From Nitrospira sp. BO4 (lineage in GTDB: Bacteria; Nitrospirota; Nitrospiria; Nitrospirales; Nitrospiraceae): DNA of 64,000 nt. Under the pieces are notes generated by a model. That model had not been told where the DNA came from. It did no database searches and worked only from the letters and a program-made list of their open reading frames with translations. Position numbers and translations under genes: made by a program. The first letter of the stretch is position 1. Every line of letters begins with the position of its first letter. Below, piece by piece: positions 54,002-63,177 of the stretch. Location of the stretch: the NCBI GenBank assembly GCA_030144965.1, contig JAMPUU010000022.1, positions 21,195 to 85,194 of the forward strand, read 5' to 3'.

Positions 54002-55356
54002 CACAGGTCTTTCAGGTTCTCATCGTTGATGATGAAGTCAACATCCGCAATGCCCTGGTGACCATGTTGGAGAAAAAGGGCTACCGGGTCTGTGGGCTGG
54101 GCACAGGAGAAGAAGCTCTGCGACATCTCGAAGAAACACGAATGGATCTGGTGATCACCGATCTTCGGATGCCCGGGATGGGTGGTATAGAATTTCTGCG
54201 TCAACTGAAGGACAAATGGTCGGACACGGAAGTCGTCGTCATGACTGCATTTGGTTCGATCGATACAGCTGTTGAAGCGATGCGTCTGGGTGCCTATGAC
54301 TATCTGACAAAACCGATCGATCGTGAGCGGTTTGGAGTGGTCGTGGAGAAAGCGCTGGAGCGTCATACCCTAACCTCCGAGAACAAGCAACTCCGTGACC
54401 GTCTTGAAACGAGAATACGTTTTGATCAAATGGTCGGTGAGAGTGACGCCATGCAGGGAGTCTATAGCTTGGTGGAGATGGTGGCGGACAGCGATGTGAC
54501 GGTCTTGCTCACGGGGGAAAGTGGAACTGGGAAGGAACTCATCGCGCGTGCAATACACCATAAGAGCCCGAGGGCCGACGGGCCGTTCATTACCATGAAC
54601 TGTGGTGCATTGCCCGAGAACCTCTTTGAGAGCGAGTTATTCGGGTATGAGAAGGGCGCTTTCACTGGAGCGATGTCAACCAAGGTCGGGCGATTCGAAC
54701 TGGCGGACGGTGGTACGCTGTTGCTGGATGAAGTGGGTGAACTCTCGCTCAAGTCGCAAGTCGATTTTCTACGTGTTCTTGAGACGAAGGAATTTCGGCG
54801 TCTGGGCGGCACGAAACTGATCAAAGTCGATACGAGAATCCTTGCGGCTACAAATCGCAACCTGGAAGAGGCGGTAAAGCAGGGAGAGTTTCGGGAAGAT
54901 CTCTACTATCGGCTCAATGTCGTGCCTATCCGCCTCCCGCCGCTCCGCGAACGGGCAGACGATGTTCCGCTGCTTGTGGATCGATACCTGGCCGAGTCTT
55001 CAGCACAACATCACCGCGGACGGAAAGAAGTTTCGCGAGAGGCCATGCGGCTGTTACGGCTCTATGGGTGGCCCGGAAACGTTCGGCAATTGCGAAATCT
55101 CATGGAACGGCTTGTCGTCACGGTGAAGGATACTACGATTCAACCCGGGCATCTTCCTGAGGAGATTCAGACTAGCAAAGAGGATGCACGGACCATGGTG
55201 ATCACATTGGGAACGTCTATAGAACAGATTGAGCGGCAGGTCATTGAACGAACTCTAAAGGAAGTCACCAACCATCGAGAAAATGCCGCAAGGCTATTGG
55301 GCATTAGCCTTAGGACTCTCCAATACAAGATCAAGGAATATGGAATTCGTGACTGA
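53998..55356 (+). CDS. NtrC-family sigma54-dependent response regulator
   Basis: A 452-residue sigma54 activator: receiver (aspartate in VITDLRMPGMGG), central AAA+ ATPase with Walker A GESGTGKELIARAIHH, the sigma54-contacting loop EKGAFTGAM and Walker B GGTLLLDEVGELS, and a C-terminal Fis-type HTH (NHRENAARLLGISLRTLQYK). It should activate sigma54 promoters. The hydrogenase-4-like operon and small genes downstream are the obvious targets, although I found no clear -24/-12 element there. Confidence 0.95.
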   Translation: MTQVFQVLIVDDEVNIRNALVTMLEKKGYRVCGLGTGEEALRHLEETRMDLVITDLRMPGMGGIEFLRQLKDKWSDTEVVVMTAFGSIDTAVEAMRLGAYDYLTKPIDRERFGVVVEKALERHTLTSENKQLRDRLETRIRFDQMVGESDAMQGVYSLVEMVADSDVTVLLTGESGTGKELIARAIHHKSPRADGPFITMNCGALPENLFESELFGYEKGAFTGAMSTKVGRFELADGGTLLLDEVGELSLKSQVDFLRVLETKEFRRLGGTKLIKVDTRILAATNRNLEEAVKQGEFREDLYYRLNVVPIRLPPLRERADDVPLLVDRYLAESSAQHHRGRKEVSREAMRLLRLYGWPGNVRQLRNLMERLVVTVKDTTIQPGHLPEEIQTSKEDARTMVITLGTSIEQIERQVIERTLKEVTNHRENAARLLGISLRTLQYKIKEYGIRD

Positions 55357-55428
55357 TTGCTCTCGCCCGAATCTTCGCCTTAATTCCCGACCTGATTAGT
55401 AGTCTTGTATTTTCAGCACTGCCGGGGA

Positions 55429-55456
55429 GGTATGAGGTTTTGTCATGACTCATACC
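55429..55456. repeat. Inverted repeat after the NtrC-type gene
   Basis: GGTATGAG (55429-55436) and CTCATACC (55449-55456) form a perfect 8-base stem with a 12-base loop, 72 bases after the regulator stop. No U-run follows. It could be a Rho-assisted terminator or a protein-binding site. The rest of 55357-55690 shows nothing recognisable. Confidence 0.45.
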
Positions 55457-55690
55457 GCAAGAAATGCACCTCAAGTCACTACTGGGCAGTCAAACACTGC
55501 ACTTCTTGCACAACGTAATTTTCGGCTGAAGGATTGCGGTCCCAGCACCTCCCCACTCCAGCTATAACCCCGCGATAGATTTCATCCTTGCATAATATCC
55601 CTGTACCTGTTCAACAGCGGCACTCTCCCTGCAATAGCTTCTGTGTGCGAGAAATAAAGAAAGCGGCGGGGTGATAGGGAGGGTGTTGTC

Positions 55691-55816
55691 GTGAGATGCA
55701 GATTCTCACATAAGAATCCCTTCAGGCTTGTGACAGCAACCAGGATGCTGGTGATACCTGGCTGTGCGCAACCGACTGCCGAGCAACTTGAGGCTGCCAA
55801 CAAAGCAAAGGGCTAG
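55691..55816 (+). CDS. Tiny lipoprotein-like protein
   Basis: A 41-codon frame starting GTG after GGGAGG (about 9 bases upstream). It reads LVTATRMLVIPGC near its middle, a weak lipobox, then CAQPTAEQLEAANKAKG. This resembles the opening of longer helical lipoproteins and may be a truncated relative. The next gene starts 2 bases after its stop, so it is likely the first gene of this small operon. Low confidence because of its size. Confidence 0.45.
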   Translation: MRCRFSHKNPFRLVTATRMLVIPGCAQPTAEQLEAANKAKG

Positions 55817-55818
55817 GC

Positions 55819-56109
55819 ATGACCATTAAGAAGGGAGACGGGCGGGACTGCAGGCTGTGCGCGAGCCGTCAGCGGACGCTAGATTGGCTGGCGCAACTCC
55901 AAGAACTGTCGGACGCGCTTGTGCTCTGTCCCACTGACATTACAGCGCGATGCGAACTGGCTACGTTGCTCGAGCGACTCGACCAACACGAAGAGGCGTT
56001 GGTCAATTGGAACGCGGTGCTGACTTACGATCCCAACAATCTAATAGCACGAGAAGGATCGGCTCGCTGTCGGCAGCGGATGGACCGGTCCCTCCAAGCA
56101 GGAGGCTGA
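55819..56109 (+). CDS. Small TPR-like protein with CxxC motif
   Basis: A 96-residue soluble protein. It begins with CRLC, a CxxC pair, and then has a tetratricopeptide-like helix pair (LATLLERLDQHEEALVNWNA, then YDPNNLIAREG). It is sandwiched, with 2-base gaps, between a tiny lipoprotein-like gene and a one-helix membrane protein gene, and precedes the hydrogenase-4-like operon. A role in assembly or electron delivery is possible but not shown. Confidence 0.7.
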   Translation: MTIKKGDGRDCRLCASRQRTLDWLAQLQELSDALVLCPTDITARCELATLLERLDQHEEALVNWNAVLTYDPNNLIAREGSARCRQRMDRSLQAGG

Positions 56110-56111
56110 TC

Positions 56112-56219
56112 ATGAAAGACGATGAAACGCGGGCATGGCGGGGGTGGAAGGCGACGTTCTACGGTGTGTTGATCATCGCGCTGTTGGTAACCGTCGCACA
56201 TTTGGTTTTGGGGGGTTGA
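56112..56219 (+). CDS. Single-helix membrane protein
   Basis: A 35-residue protein, too short to stand out by length alone. It reads MKDDETRAWRGWKATFYGVL followed by a hydrophobic helix ending HLVLGG. Charged N-terminus and one transmembrane segment suggest a small inner-membrane subunit. It begins 2 bases after the TPR-like gene with GGAGG close upstream, and comes 168 bases before the hyfB-like gene. It may be an accessory subunit of that complex. Confidence 0.65.
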   Translation: MKDDETRAWRGWKATFYGVLIIALLVTVAHLVLGG

Positions 56220-56387
56220 GGTATGAGATGTTGTGGTCGGGTAGGCAGCCGGTGGCGAGAGGATGATGGGAGAGTTTCCCGCATCAAGATCGGTCTGTGT
56301 GAATCAGGTGATCAACCATCCCCTATCTAGGCCAAGCTGACGCATGAAGAGCAGACCCGATTCGTTTACAAGGCTCGAATCGATCGA

Positions 56388-58415
56388 ATGTTGAACCTGT
56401 TATGGATCCTTCTCGGTGGGTATGTAGCCGGGATACTACTTCCGCTTTGTCTACCTCGACAGCCCAAAGCTCAAATTATCACGACCACCGCCCCCGCTAT
56501 CGTGGCTACCAGCGCAGGCGTCGTTCTGGGGCTGCTCGGCCTCACGTCTTCGGATCCCATCACGGGATCGCTCGCCTCCACAATACCTCTGCTCACCTTC
56601 GCCATTCGGATTGATCCACTCGCAGCATTCTTCGTGTTGACCATCTCCCTAGCCGGTCTCGCCGCGTCGATCTATGCCATTGGATACATGCGGCATTTCG
56701 ACGGGCGCACATCGCTCCCTCTGCTCGGAGCGCTCTTCAACGGTTTTCTTTGTTCCATGACCGTGGTGGTCCTCGCAGACAACGGCATCTTTTTTCTCAT
56801 CGCCTGGGAACTCATGTCGTTGCTGTCCTATTTCCTCGTGGTGACGGAGCACGAGAACGCTGAGGTGCGGTACGCGGGATTGTTCTACCTGATCATGACG
56901 CATGTGGGAACCGCCTTCATCATCCTGACGTTCCTCATCTTTTTCCAAGAAGGCGGGTCGTTTGCGTTCGACGCTTTTCGACATCCGGAGCAGCCCTTGC
57001 CGGAGAGCATGAGAACGATCGCATTTCTGATAGCCCTGATCGGCTTCGGCACCAAAGCGGGCATCGTGCCGCTCCACGTCTGGTTGCCCTACGCACATCC
57101 AGCGGCGCCGTCGCATGTTTCAGCCTTGATGTCCGGCGTCATGATCAAGACCGCTATTTATGCCCTGATTCGGGTGTATTTCGATTTCCTCGGCGGGCAA
57201 TTCCCCTGGTGGTGGGGCTTCGTTGTCCTCGTGATCGGCGCAGTGTCTGCGTTGCTCGGCGTCATGTATGCGCTGATGGAGCATGATTTGAAAAGCTTAC
57301 TCGCCTACCACAGTGTTGAGAACATTGGCATCATTCTGTTGGGGATCGGAGCGGGGATGATTTTTCAGACCTACGGACTCAAGGAGTTTGCCGCGCTGGG
57401 CTTGCTGGCCGGACTGTATCATACGATCAACCACGCCATGTTCAAGGCCCTGCTGTTCCTGGGAGCCGGTTCCCTGCTCTATACGACGCACACACGCAAC
57501 ATGGAGGAATACGGCGGTCTTCTCCGGCGCATGCCATGGACCGGTGCCTGTTTCTTGATCGGGGCGGTGTCGATTGCCGCCCTGCCGCCGACCAACGGAT
57601 TCGTCAGCGAATGGCTGGTGTTCCAAAGCCTCTTTCTCAGCTTTCACATTCCCGACACCTTCTTGAAGCTGATACTCCCACTTGCAGCGGCGATGCTGGC
57701 CCTGACCGGAGCCCTCGCCTTGGCCTGCTTCGCGAAAGCGTTCGGGATTTCATTTCTTGCCCTGCCACGGAGCACACACGCACGACATGCGAAAGAGGTT
57801 CCGATTCCAATGCGCGTAGGGATGGCCCTCTTGGCGACAATCTGTGTCGCCCTTGGTCTTGTGCCGATGGTGGTCGTGCCGCTGCTGGACCGAGTTGTCG
57901 CGCCGTTCACGGGTGTGTCGATCGAAGGCCACGTGCTGGCCCTTGACGGCTGGGCGCTCGCCACGGTGGATGTGGAGTTTTCCAGTCTCTCACCATCGAT
58001 CCTTGCCCTGCTTCTGACAGTGCTTTCAGTGCTTGGGCTCGGGATCGTGGCGGCCTTTGGCGGGCTCATGAGGAAGCGCTATTACAAAACGTGGGGCTGC
58101 GGGATCAATCTGACGCCCCGCATGGAGTATACGGCGACTGGATTTGTGCAACCCATCAAACGAGTATTCAGCTCGATTTATCAACCGACGGTGAAGCTCG
58201 AGACGGAGTTTCTCCACGAGTCACAGTATTTCGCCAAACGACGGCGCTTTGAATTTCACGTTGAGCCGGTCTTTCAGAAGTATCTCTATGATCCGGTGCT
58301 CGCGTTCGTTACCGCCCTAGCCGGGCGTCTGCGGATCATCCAGGCGGGGAGCCTGCACCTCTACCTTGCCTATATCTTTGTCACACTGATTGTCTTGTTA
58401 TTGTTCGCGGTATAA
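56388..58415 (+). CDS. hyfB: Hydrogenase-4 component B-like proton-conducting subunit
   Basis: A 675-residue membrane protein of the NuoL/MrpA/HyfB antiporter-like family, with about 15 or more transmembrane helices. Landmarks include WELMSLLSYFLVV, FGTKAGIVPLHVWLPYAHPA, ALMSGVMIKTAIYALIRV and the half-channel element LAYHSVENIGIILLG. It would couple electron flow to proton or sodium translocation. It opens the operon hyfB-C-E-F-G-I (no hyfD, hyfA or hyfH homologue is present). The start has only a weak ribosome binding site but matches the family's first helix. Confidence 0.9.
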   Translation: MLNLLWILLGGYVAGILLPLCLPRQPKAQIITTTAPAIVATSAGVVLGLLGLTSSDPITGSLASTIPLLTFAIRIDPLAAFFVLTISLAGLAASIYAIGYMRHFDGRTSLPLLGALFNGFLCSMTVVVLADNGIFFLIAWELMSLLSYFLVVTEHENAEVRYAGLFYLIMTHVGTAFIILTFLIFFQEGGSFAFDAFRHPEQPLPESMRTIAFLIALIGFGTKAGIVPLHVWLPYAHPAAPSHVSALMSGVMIKTAIYALIRVYFDFLGGQFPWWWGFVVLVIGAVSALLGVMYALMEHDLKSLLAYHSVENIGIILLGIGAGMIFQTYGLKEFAALGLLAGLYHTINHAMFKALLFLGAGSLLYTTHTRNMEEYGGLLRRMPWTGACFLIGAVSIAALPPTNGFVSEWLVFQSLFLSFHIPDTFLKLILPLAAAMLALTGALALACFAKAFGISFLALPRSTHARHAKEVPIPMRVGMALLATICVALGLVPMVVVPLLDRVVAPFTGVSIEGHVLALDGWALATVDVEFSSLSPSILALLLTVLSVLGLGIVAAFGGLMRKRYYKTWGCGINLTPRMEYTATGFVQPIKRVFSSIYQPTVKLETEFLHESQYFAKRRRFEFHVEPVFQKYLYDPVLAFVTALAGRLRIIQAGSLHLYLAYIFVTLIVLLLFAV

Positions 58416-58419
58416 GCCG

Positions 58420-59370
58420 ATGTTGGACGCCCTCGTTCTTATCGTCATGCAGACCATCGTCTTATTGGCAGTCGCTCCGTTCATCGTCGGCCTCATCAGG
58501 AAGGTGAAGGCACGTCTGCAATGTCGGCGGGGGGCCTCCGTCTTTCAACCCTACGCGGATCTCGTCAAGCTCCTCCGCAAACAGCCGGTTATCTCATCCA
58601 CCACGTCGTGGATTTTCACCGCAACCCCCTACATCCTCTTTGCTTCAACACTGGCGGCAGGGCTGCTCGTGCCGGTGTTCATATCTCGGACCCCATTGAG
58701 CTTCGCAGGCAACATCATCGCCCTCGTCTACTTGCTGGCCTTGGGCACGTTCTTTTTGATGTTGGCCGGTCTCGACGCCGGTTCGTCCTTTGGAGGAATG
58801 GGGAGCAGCCGCGAAGCGATTGTCGCGTCGTTAACCGAACCGGCCATGATGCTTTCGATCTTTGCGATCGCGCTCACCGCAGGATCTACGAATCTGAGCA
58901 CCATCGTCCACAAGACGGCGCTACTCGAAGGCATTGTGACCGATCCGTCGCCTCATCTTATGGCGTTCGCCGCGCTGGTCATCGTGGCCATTGCCGAAAC
59001 AGGACGAGTGCCGGTGGACAACCCAGCCACCCACCTCGAACTCACGATGATCCACGAAGCGATGATTTTGGAATATTCGGGACGGTATCTGGCGCTGGTC
59101 GAATGGGCGGCGGGACTCAAGCTCTTGGTATTTCTTACCTTGATCGCCAACGTGTCCGCTCCCTGGGGGATTGCAACCAATATGGAGCCGGCCGCACTCG
59201 GTATCGGCTTGGCAGCCTATCTCGTGAAGGTCTCGGGATTGGCGGTGTTGATCGGCATCCTTGAATCGATGTTTGCCAAGTTACGTTTATTCAGAGTGAC
59301 GGACTTGCTGGGAGCCGCCTTTATCCTGGCGCTGCTCGGACTCGTCTTCTTCTACGTCCTGCGAGGCTGA
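58420..59370 (+). CDS. hyfC: Hydrogenase-4 component C-like (NuoH family) subunit
   Basis: A 316-residue membrane protein of the NuoH/HyfC family, which joins the hydrophilic arm to the proton channel. It has about eight transmembrane helices and family motifs RRGASVFQPYADLVKLLRK, GGMGSSREAIVASLTEPAMM and ETGRVPVDNPATHLELTMIH. The ATG at 58420 lies 4 bases after the hyfB stop; a longer frame begins inside hyfB and is not favoured. The 3' end is 1 base from the hyfE-like start. Confidence 0.92.
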   Translation: MLDALVLIVMQTIVLLAVAPFIVGLIRKVKARLQCRRGASVFQPYADLVKLLRKQPVISSTTSWIFTATPYILFASTLAAGLLVPVFISRTPLSFAGNIIALVYLLALGTFFLMLAGLDAGSSFGGMGSSREAIVASLTEPAMMLSIFAIALTAGSTNLSTIVHKTALLEGIVTDPSPHLMAFAALVIVAIAETGRVPVDNPATHLELTMIHEAMILEYSGRYLALVEWAAGLKLLVFLTLIANVSAPWGIATNMEPAALGIGLAAYLVKVSGLAVLIGILESMFAKLRLFRVTDLLGAAFILALLGLVFFYVLRG

Positions 59371-59371
59371 C

Positions 59372-60040
59372 GTGCCACTGATCACACCCCCTATCGGATC
59401 GCAACTGGTGGACTTGGGTTCGGCACTCTTGCTGTTAACCTGTTTTGGAATTGTGGCGCAGCGCCGGCTGTCGGCCTGTGTCGATCTGTTTGCTCTACAA
59501 TCGGTTTTCCTTGCGCTCACCGCGACTCTTGTCGCATTTCTGACGGGGATACACCACATTTACATCGCTGCTGCCCTTACCGTCCTCATCAAGGCGATCG
59601 TCATCCCGCGGATCCTGAAGAAGGTGATCGAGCGTCTCAACGTCAAACGAGAACTGGTGATGAATATCAATGTGCCGGCCAGCCTGCTTATCTGCGGTGC
59701 GCTGGTCATGGTCGCCTTCCTGATTACACAGCCGATCATTCCGTTTGGACATCTCCTGACCCGGGATTCGCTGGCCATTGCGCTGGCGATCGTGTTGATC
59801 GGTTTCTTTACGATGATCGCGCGCCAGAAGGCCGTCACGCAAATGATCGCGTTCCTGGTCATGGAAAACGGCCTCTTCTTAGGAGCCACGGCTGCAACCT
59901 ATGGCATGCCGCTGATCGTTGAATTAGGCGTGTTCTTCGATGTATTGGTCGCCGCCTTGATCGCAGGCATCTATACGAATCGGCTGCAAGATGCCTTCGA
60001 TAGCGTAGATACCGCCCACCTCAGTGAGTTGAAGGAATGA
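59372..60040 (+). CDS. hyfE: Hydrogenase-4 component E-like (NuoK-related) subunit
   Basis: A 222-residue membrane protein with about six helices, including LVDLGSALLLLTCFGIVAQR and IAFLVMENGLFLGATAATYG, typical of HyfE. It begins with GTG directly after hyfC, and its stop overlaps the ATG of hyfF (ATGA at 60037). It is a small membrane-arm subunit. No enzymatic residues are expected. Confidence 0.88.
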   Translation: MPLITPPIGSQLVDLGSALLLLTCFGIVAQRRLSACVDLFALQSVFLALTATLVAFLTGIHHIYIAAALTVLIKAIVIPRILKKVIERLNVKRELVMNINVPASLLICGALVMVAFLITQPIIPFGHLLTRDSLAIALAIVLIGFFTMIARQKAVTQMIAFLVMENGLFLGATAATYGMPLIVELGVFFDVLVAALIAGIYTNRLQDAFDSVDTAHLSELKE

Positions 60041-61551
60041 GCGATTTCGCCACGACGATCCCCGTCAGCCTGCTCCTGCTCGCGCCGCTGATAGCCGGCG
60101 GGCTCAGCATGGTTTTGACCGGCTCGCGCTGGCTTCATGTGACTAATTTGATCAGCATTGGAACGCTGATCGCCGCAGAAATCATGATCGCGCGATCCGT
60201 CTTCGCGCAAGGGTCGGTCACGGCGCTCGGTGAGATCATTTACATCGACGCGCTTTCATCGGTCATTCTGTTCATTATCGGCACGGTTGGTCTGGCCTGT
60301 TCCCTCTATATGCGGTCATATATGGACGAACAAATCGCCTGCGGTGTGATCGCGTCCAAACGCCTCAATCTGTTTTTCTTCCTGTTCCATATGTTCCTGC
60401 TGGCCATGGTTGTCGCGACCGTTGCCAACAGCTTAGGCGTGCAATGGGTAGCGATCGAGGCGACGACGCTTGCCACAACTTTTCTCATTGCCTTCTGGCG
60501 ACGGCGTGAATCGTTGGAAGCCGGCTGGAAATACCTGATCCTCTGTTCCGTCGGGATCTCTCTGGCTCTGTTCGGAGTCGTGCTCTTGTATTATTCCTCC
60601 CTGCGTGTGTTGGGAGATGTCAGTTCGGCCCTCAATATCACTGAACTCCAACAAGTGGCCGATCAGCTGGATGCCCACATCCTGAAATTGGCTTTCGTGT
60701 TTCTGTTTGTCGGCTACGGCACAAAAGTTGGACTCGTGCCGATGCACAGCTGGTTGCCTGATGCCTACACAGAGGCACCGGCACCGGTAGCGGCCATGCT
60801 GGCTGGCGTGCTGGAAACCGTGGCAGTCTATGCCATTTTGAGATGCCGGGGCATCGTCGACCAGGCCGTACCTCCTGATTTCACTGGTGGTCTATTAGCC
60901 GGCTTCGGGCTGGTGTCGTTCGTGCTCGCGGCATTCTTTATTCTCTTGCAACACAATTACAAGCGCTTGTTTGCCTACTCCAGCATTGAGCATATGGGAT
61001 TGGCGATGGTAGGGTTCGGGGTCGGCGGGCCCATCGGTAATTTTGGCGGCTTGTTCCATTTGGTCAATCATGCCTTTGCGAAGTCGCTTGCCTTCTTTGC
61101 GGCAGGCAATATCCACCGCCGGTTCAAGACCGTCGAGATCGATGAGGTCCGCGGCCTGACGACCGTACTGCCCTGGTCTGCTCTGGCGCTGCTCATTGCC
61201 GGACTCGCTCTAGCCGCACTTCCGCCCTTTGCGCTTTTCTCCAGTGAGATGCAAATCGTCACGGCACTTGGATCCTCGGGGCCCCCGGGTGCCTGGACCA
61301 ATCAGGGTGCCCGATTTCTTGTCGTGATTCTCCTGCTCGGCAGTCTCATTGCCTTCGCCGGCCTTCTCTATCGCATCACTGGCATGGCCTGGGGCATCGC
61401 TCCCAAGGACATCGTCCCTGGGGAGCAGTGGTCTGTGGGGCACGTTCCGATCATTCTCCTGGGAGCCGTGCTCGTGGGATTCTGTTGGGCTCTGCCGCCT
61501 CCGTTGCGGCAACTCTTTGAAGCCGCCTCAACCCTGTTGGCCAAACGGTAG
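60037..61551 (+). CDS. hyfF: Hydrogenase-4 component F-like proton-conducting subunit
   Basis: A 504-residue second antiporter-like subunit of the NuoN/NuoM/HyfF family with about 13-14 helices. Landmarks are VGYGTKVGLVPMHSWLPDAY, AMLAGVLETVAVYAILR and FAYSSIEHMGLAMVGFG. Two antiporter-like subunits (B and F) in one complex suggest translocation of more than one ion per turnover. It overlaps the hyfE stop. Confidence 0.92.
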   Translation: MSDFATTIPVSLLLLAPLIAGGLSMVLTGSRWLHVTNLISIGTLIAAEIMIARSVFAQGSVTALGEIIYIDALSSVILFIIGTVGLACSLYMRSYMDEQIACGVIASKRLNLFFFLFHMFLLAMVVATVANSLGVQWVAIEATTLATTFLIAFWRRRESLEAGWKYLILCSVGISLALFGVVLLYYSSLRVLGDVSSALNITELQQVADQLDAHILKLAFVFLFVGYGTKVGLVPMHSWLPDAYTEAPAPVAAMLAGVLETVAVYAILRCRGIVDQAVPPDFTGGLLAGFGLVSFVLAAFFILLQHNYKRLFAYSSIEHMGLAMVGFGVGGPIGNFGGLFHLVNHAFAKSLAFFAAGNIHRRFKTVEIDEVRGLTTVLPWSALALLIAGLALAALPPFALFSSEMQIVTALGSSGPPGAWTNQGARFLVVILLLGSLIAFAGLLYRITGMAWGIAPKDIVPGEQWSVGHVPIILLGAVLVGFCWALPPPLRQLFEAASTLLAKR

Positions 61552-61564
61552 TCGGGAGGGAACA

Positions 61565-63163
61565 GTGACAGACAGTCCATCGCCGGAGCGATCAATCGAA
61601 CAGCGGATACGGACAGTTTTTCCCTGCTTGGTCCCGGATTACCCCTCAGGCACGGCTCTGACGCGTTACCGCACCGACAAACTCCAACTACCGAAGCTCG
61701 TCCAGTTACTTCATGAGAAGATGCAAGGCCGCCTGGCTCTGCTATTCGCGGTCGATTGCCGACCCCTGGAGGAGAAGTACGAGTTGCAGTATCTGTTTGC
61801 GTTCAAGTCCCACCAACCATTTGTGCTGTTGACGACAGAATTGATCGGAGATGACCGTCTGTTCACGTCGATCACTCCGTCGGTTCATGCCGCGCAATGG
61901 TATGAACGGGAGATTCGTGATCTCTTTGGTTTGATCCCACAAGGCCATCCTGATCTTCGTCGTCTGGTCCGACATGAGCATTGGGAGAAGGGAGCCCATC
62001 CGTTACGGAAAGACTTTCTATGGAACACAATCCTGAAACGCCAACAGGGCGAATACCGGTTCCACCACATTGAAGGGGAAGGGGTTTTTGAAGTTCCGGT
62101 CGGACCGATTCACGCTGGGATCATCGAACCCGGACACTTCCGCTTTTCGGTTGCCGGCGAGCCCATCATGCAGTTGGAAGTGCGCCACTTCTGGAAACAT
62201 CGTGGCGTGGAAAAACTGTTCGAGCAACTCACGCTGACTGACGCGGTACTGCTGGCGGAACGCGTGTCTGGGGACACGACCATCGGGCACAGTCTGGCCT
62301 ACTGCCAAGCGGTGGAAACGCTCCTGCATCTCGATGTGCCACGACGCGCCAGGTACCTCCGTTCTCTCTTTCTAGAGCTGGAACGACTGTACAATCACCT
62401 CGGGGATATCGGTGCGATGTGCAATGACACGGCGTATGCGCTGGCCCATGCGCATTGTGGGCGGATGAAGGAGCGAGTCATGCAACTCAATGAACGGCTG
62501 ACAGGTTCACGGTTTCTTCGGGGCGTCATGCGGATAGGAGGAGTCAGTTGGGACGTCGATCGCGGCCTATTCAGCAACCTCGTTGAAGAACTCAACGGCA
62601 TCCAGAAGGACTTCTCCGAAGTGGGTGCGATCATCTTTGCCAATGCCTCACTTACCGATCGACTTGAGACCACAGGAGTCCTGACGGAACGGATCGCCCG
62701 GGATCACGCTGTGACCGGAGTGGTCGGGCGGGCGTCGGGGATGGATCAGGATGTCCGACGAGATCGCCCCTTCGCCGCGTATGACGAACTGCCGGTGAAC
62801 GTGGCGCTGTATCGCTATGGCGACGCACGAGCGAGATTGCGCGTCCGTGGCGATGAGATCCACGAATCGATCCGACTCATCCGCGAGATTCACGCGCGAA
62901 TTCCGGATGGTCCCATAGCGGCTGAACCAGGCCGATCGGCGTCTCCTGGAACCTGGGCAGTCGCTGCCGTGGAGGGATGGCGAGGCGAGATTCTCTATTT
63001 CGTATCGGCCGGAGACGATGGAATGATTCATCGCTGCAAAGTCCGCGATCCCTCATTCGTCAATTGGCCTGCCATACAATGGGCTGTGTTAGGGAACATC
63101 ATTCCTGATTTTCCACTGATCAACAAGAGCTTCAATCTGTCGTATGCGGGCAATGACCTCTGA
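61565..63163 (+). CDS. hyfG: NuoCD/HyfG-like large subunit lacking Ni-Fe cysteines
   Basis: A 532-residue fusion of a NuoC-like domain (about residues 20-170) and a NuoD/NiFe-hydrogenase large-subunit-like domain. In real Ni-Fe hydrogenases the first metal motif is a CxxC in the segment here reading ERVSGDTTIGHSLAYC, and the second, DPCxxC, lies at the C-terminus, here SFNLSYAGNDL. Both cysteine pairs are missing, so it cannot bind Ni-Fe and belongs with energy-converting hydrogenase-related (Ehr) complexes. Some other reaction, perhaps quinone or ferredoxin redox, must occur. The GTG start has GGGAGGG just upstream. Confidence 0.9.
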   Translation: MTDSPSPERSIEQRIRTVFPCLVPDYPSGTALTRYRTDKLQLPKLVQLLHEKMQGRLALLFAVDCRPLEEKYELQYLFAFKSHQPFVLLTTELIGDDRLFTSITPSVHAAQWYEREIRDLFGLIPQGHPDLRRLVRHEHWEKGAHPLRKDFLWNTILKRQQGEYRFHHIEGEGVFEVPVGPIHAGIIEPGHFRFSVAGEPIMQLEVRHFWKHRGVEKLFEQLTLTDAVLLAERVSGDTTIGHSLAYCQAVETLLHLDVPRRARYLRSLFLELERLYNHLGDIGAMCNDTAYALAHAHCGRMKERVMQLNERLTGSRFLRGVMRIGGVSWDVDRGLFSNLVEELNGIQKDFSEVGAIIFANASLTDRLETTGVLTERIARDHAVTGVVGRASGMDQDVRRDRPFAAYDELPVNVALYRYGDARARLRVRGDEIHESIRLIREIHARIPDGPIAAEPGRSASPGTWAVAAVEGWRGEILYFVSAGDDGMIHRCKVRDPSFVNWPAIQWAVLGNIIPDFPLINKSFNLSYAGNDL

Positions 63164-63177
63164 GAAAGGGGCGAGCC

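Noticed and set aside
61565..63163. Annotation as a functional Ni-Fe hydrogenase large subunit
   Set aside because: Both cysteine pairs that hold the Ni-Fe centre are missing, so only the fold is shared.
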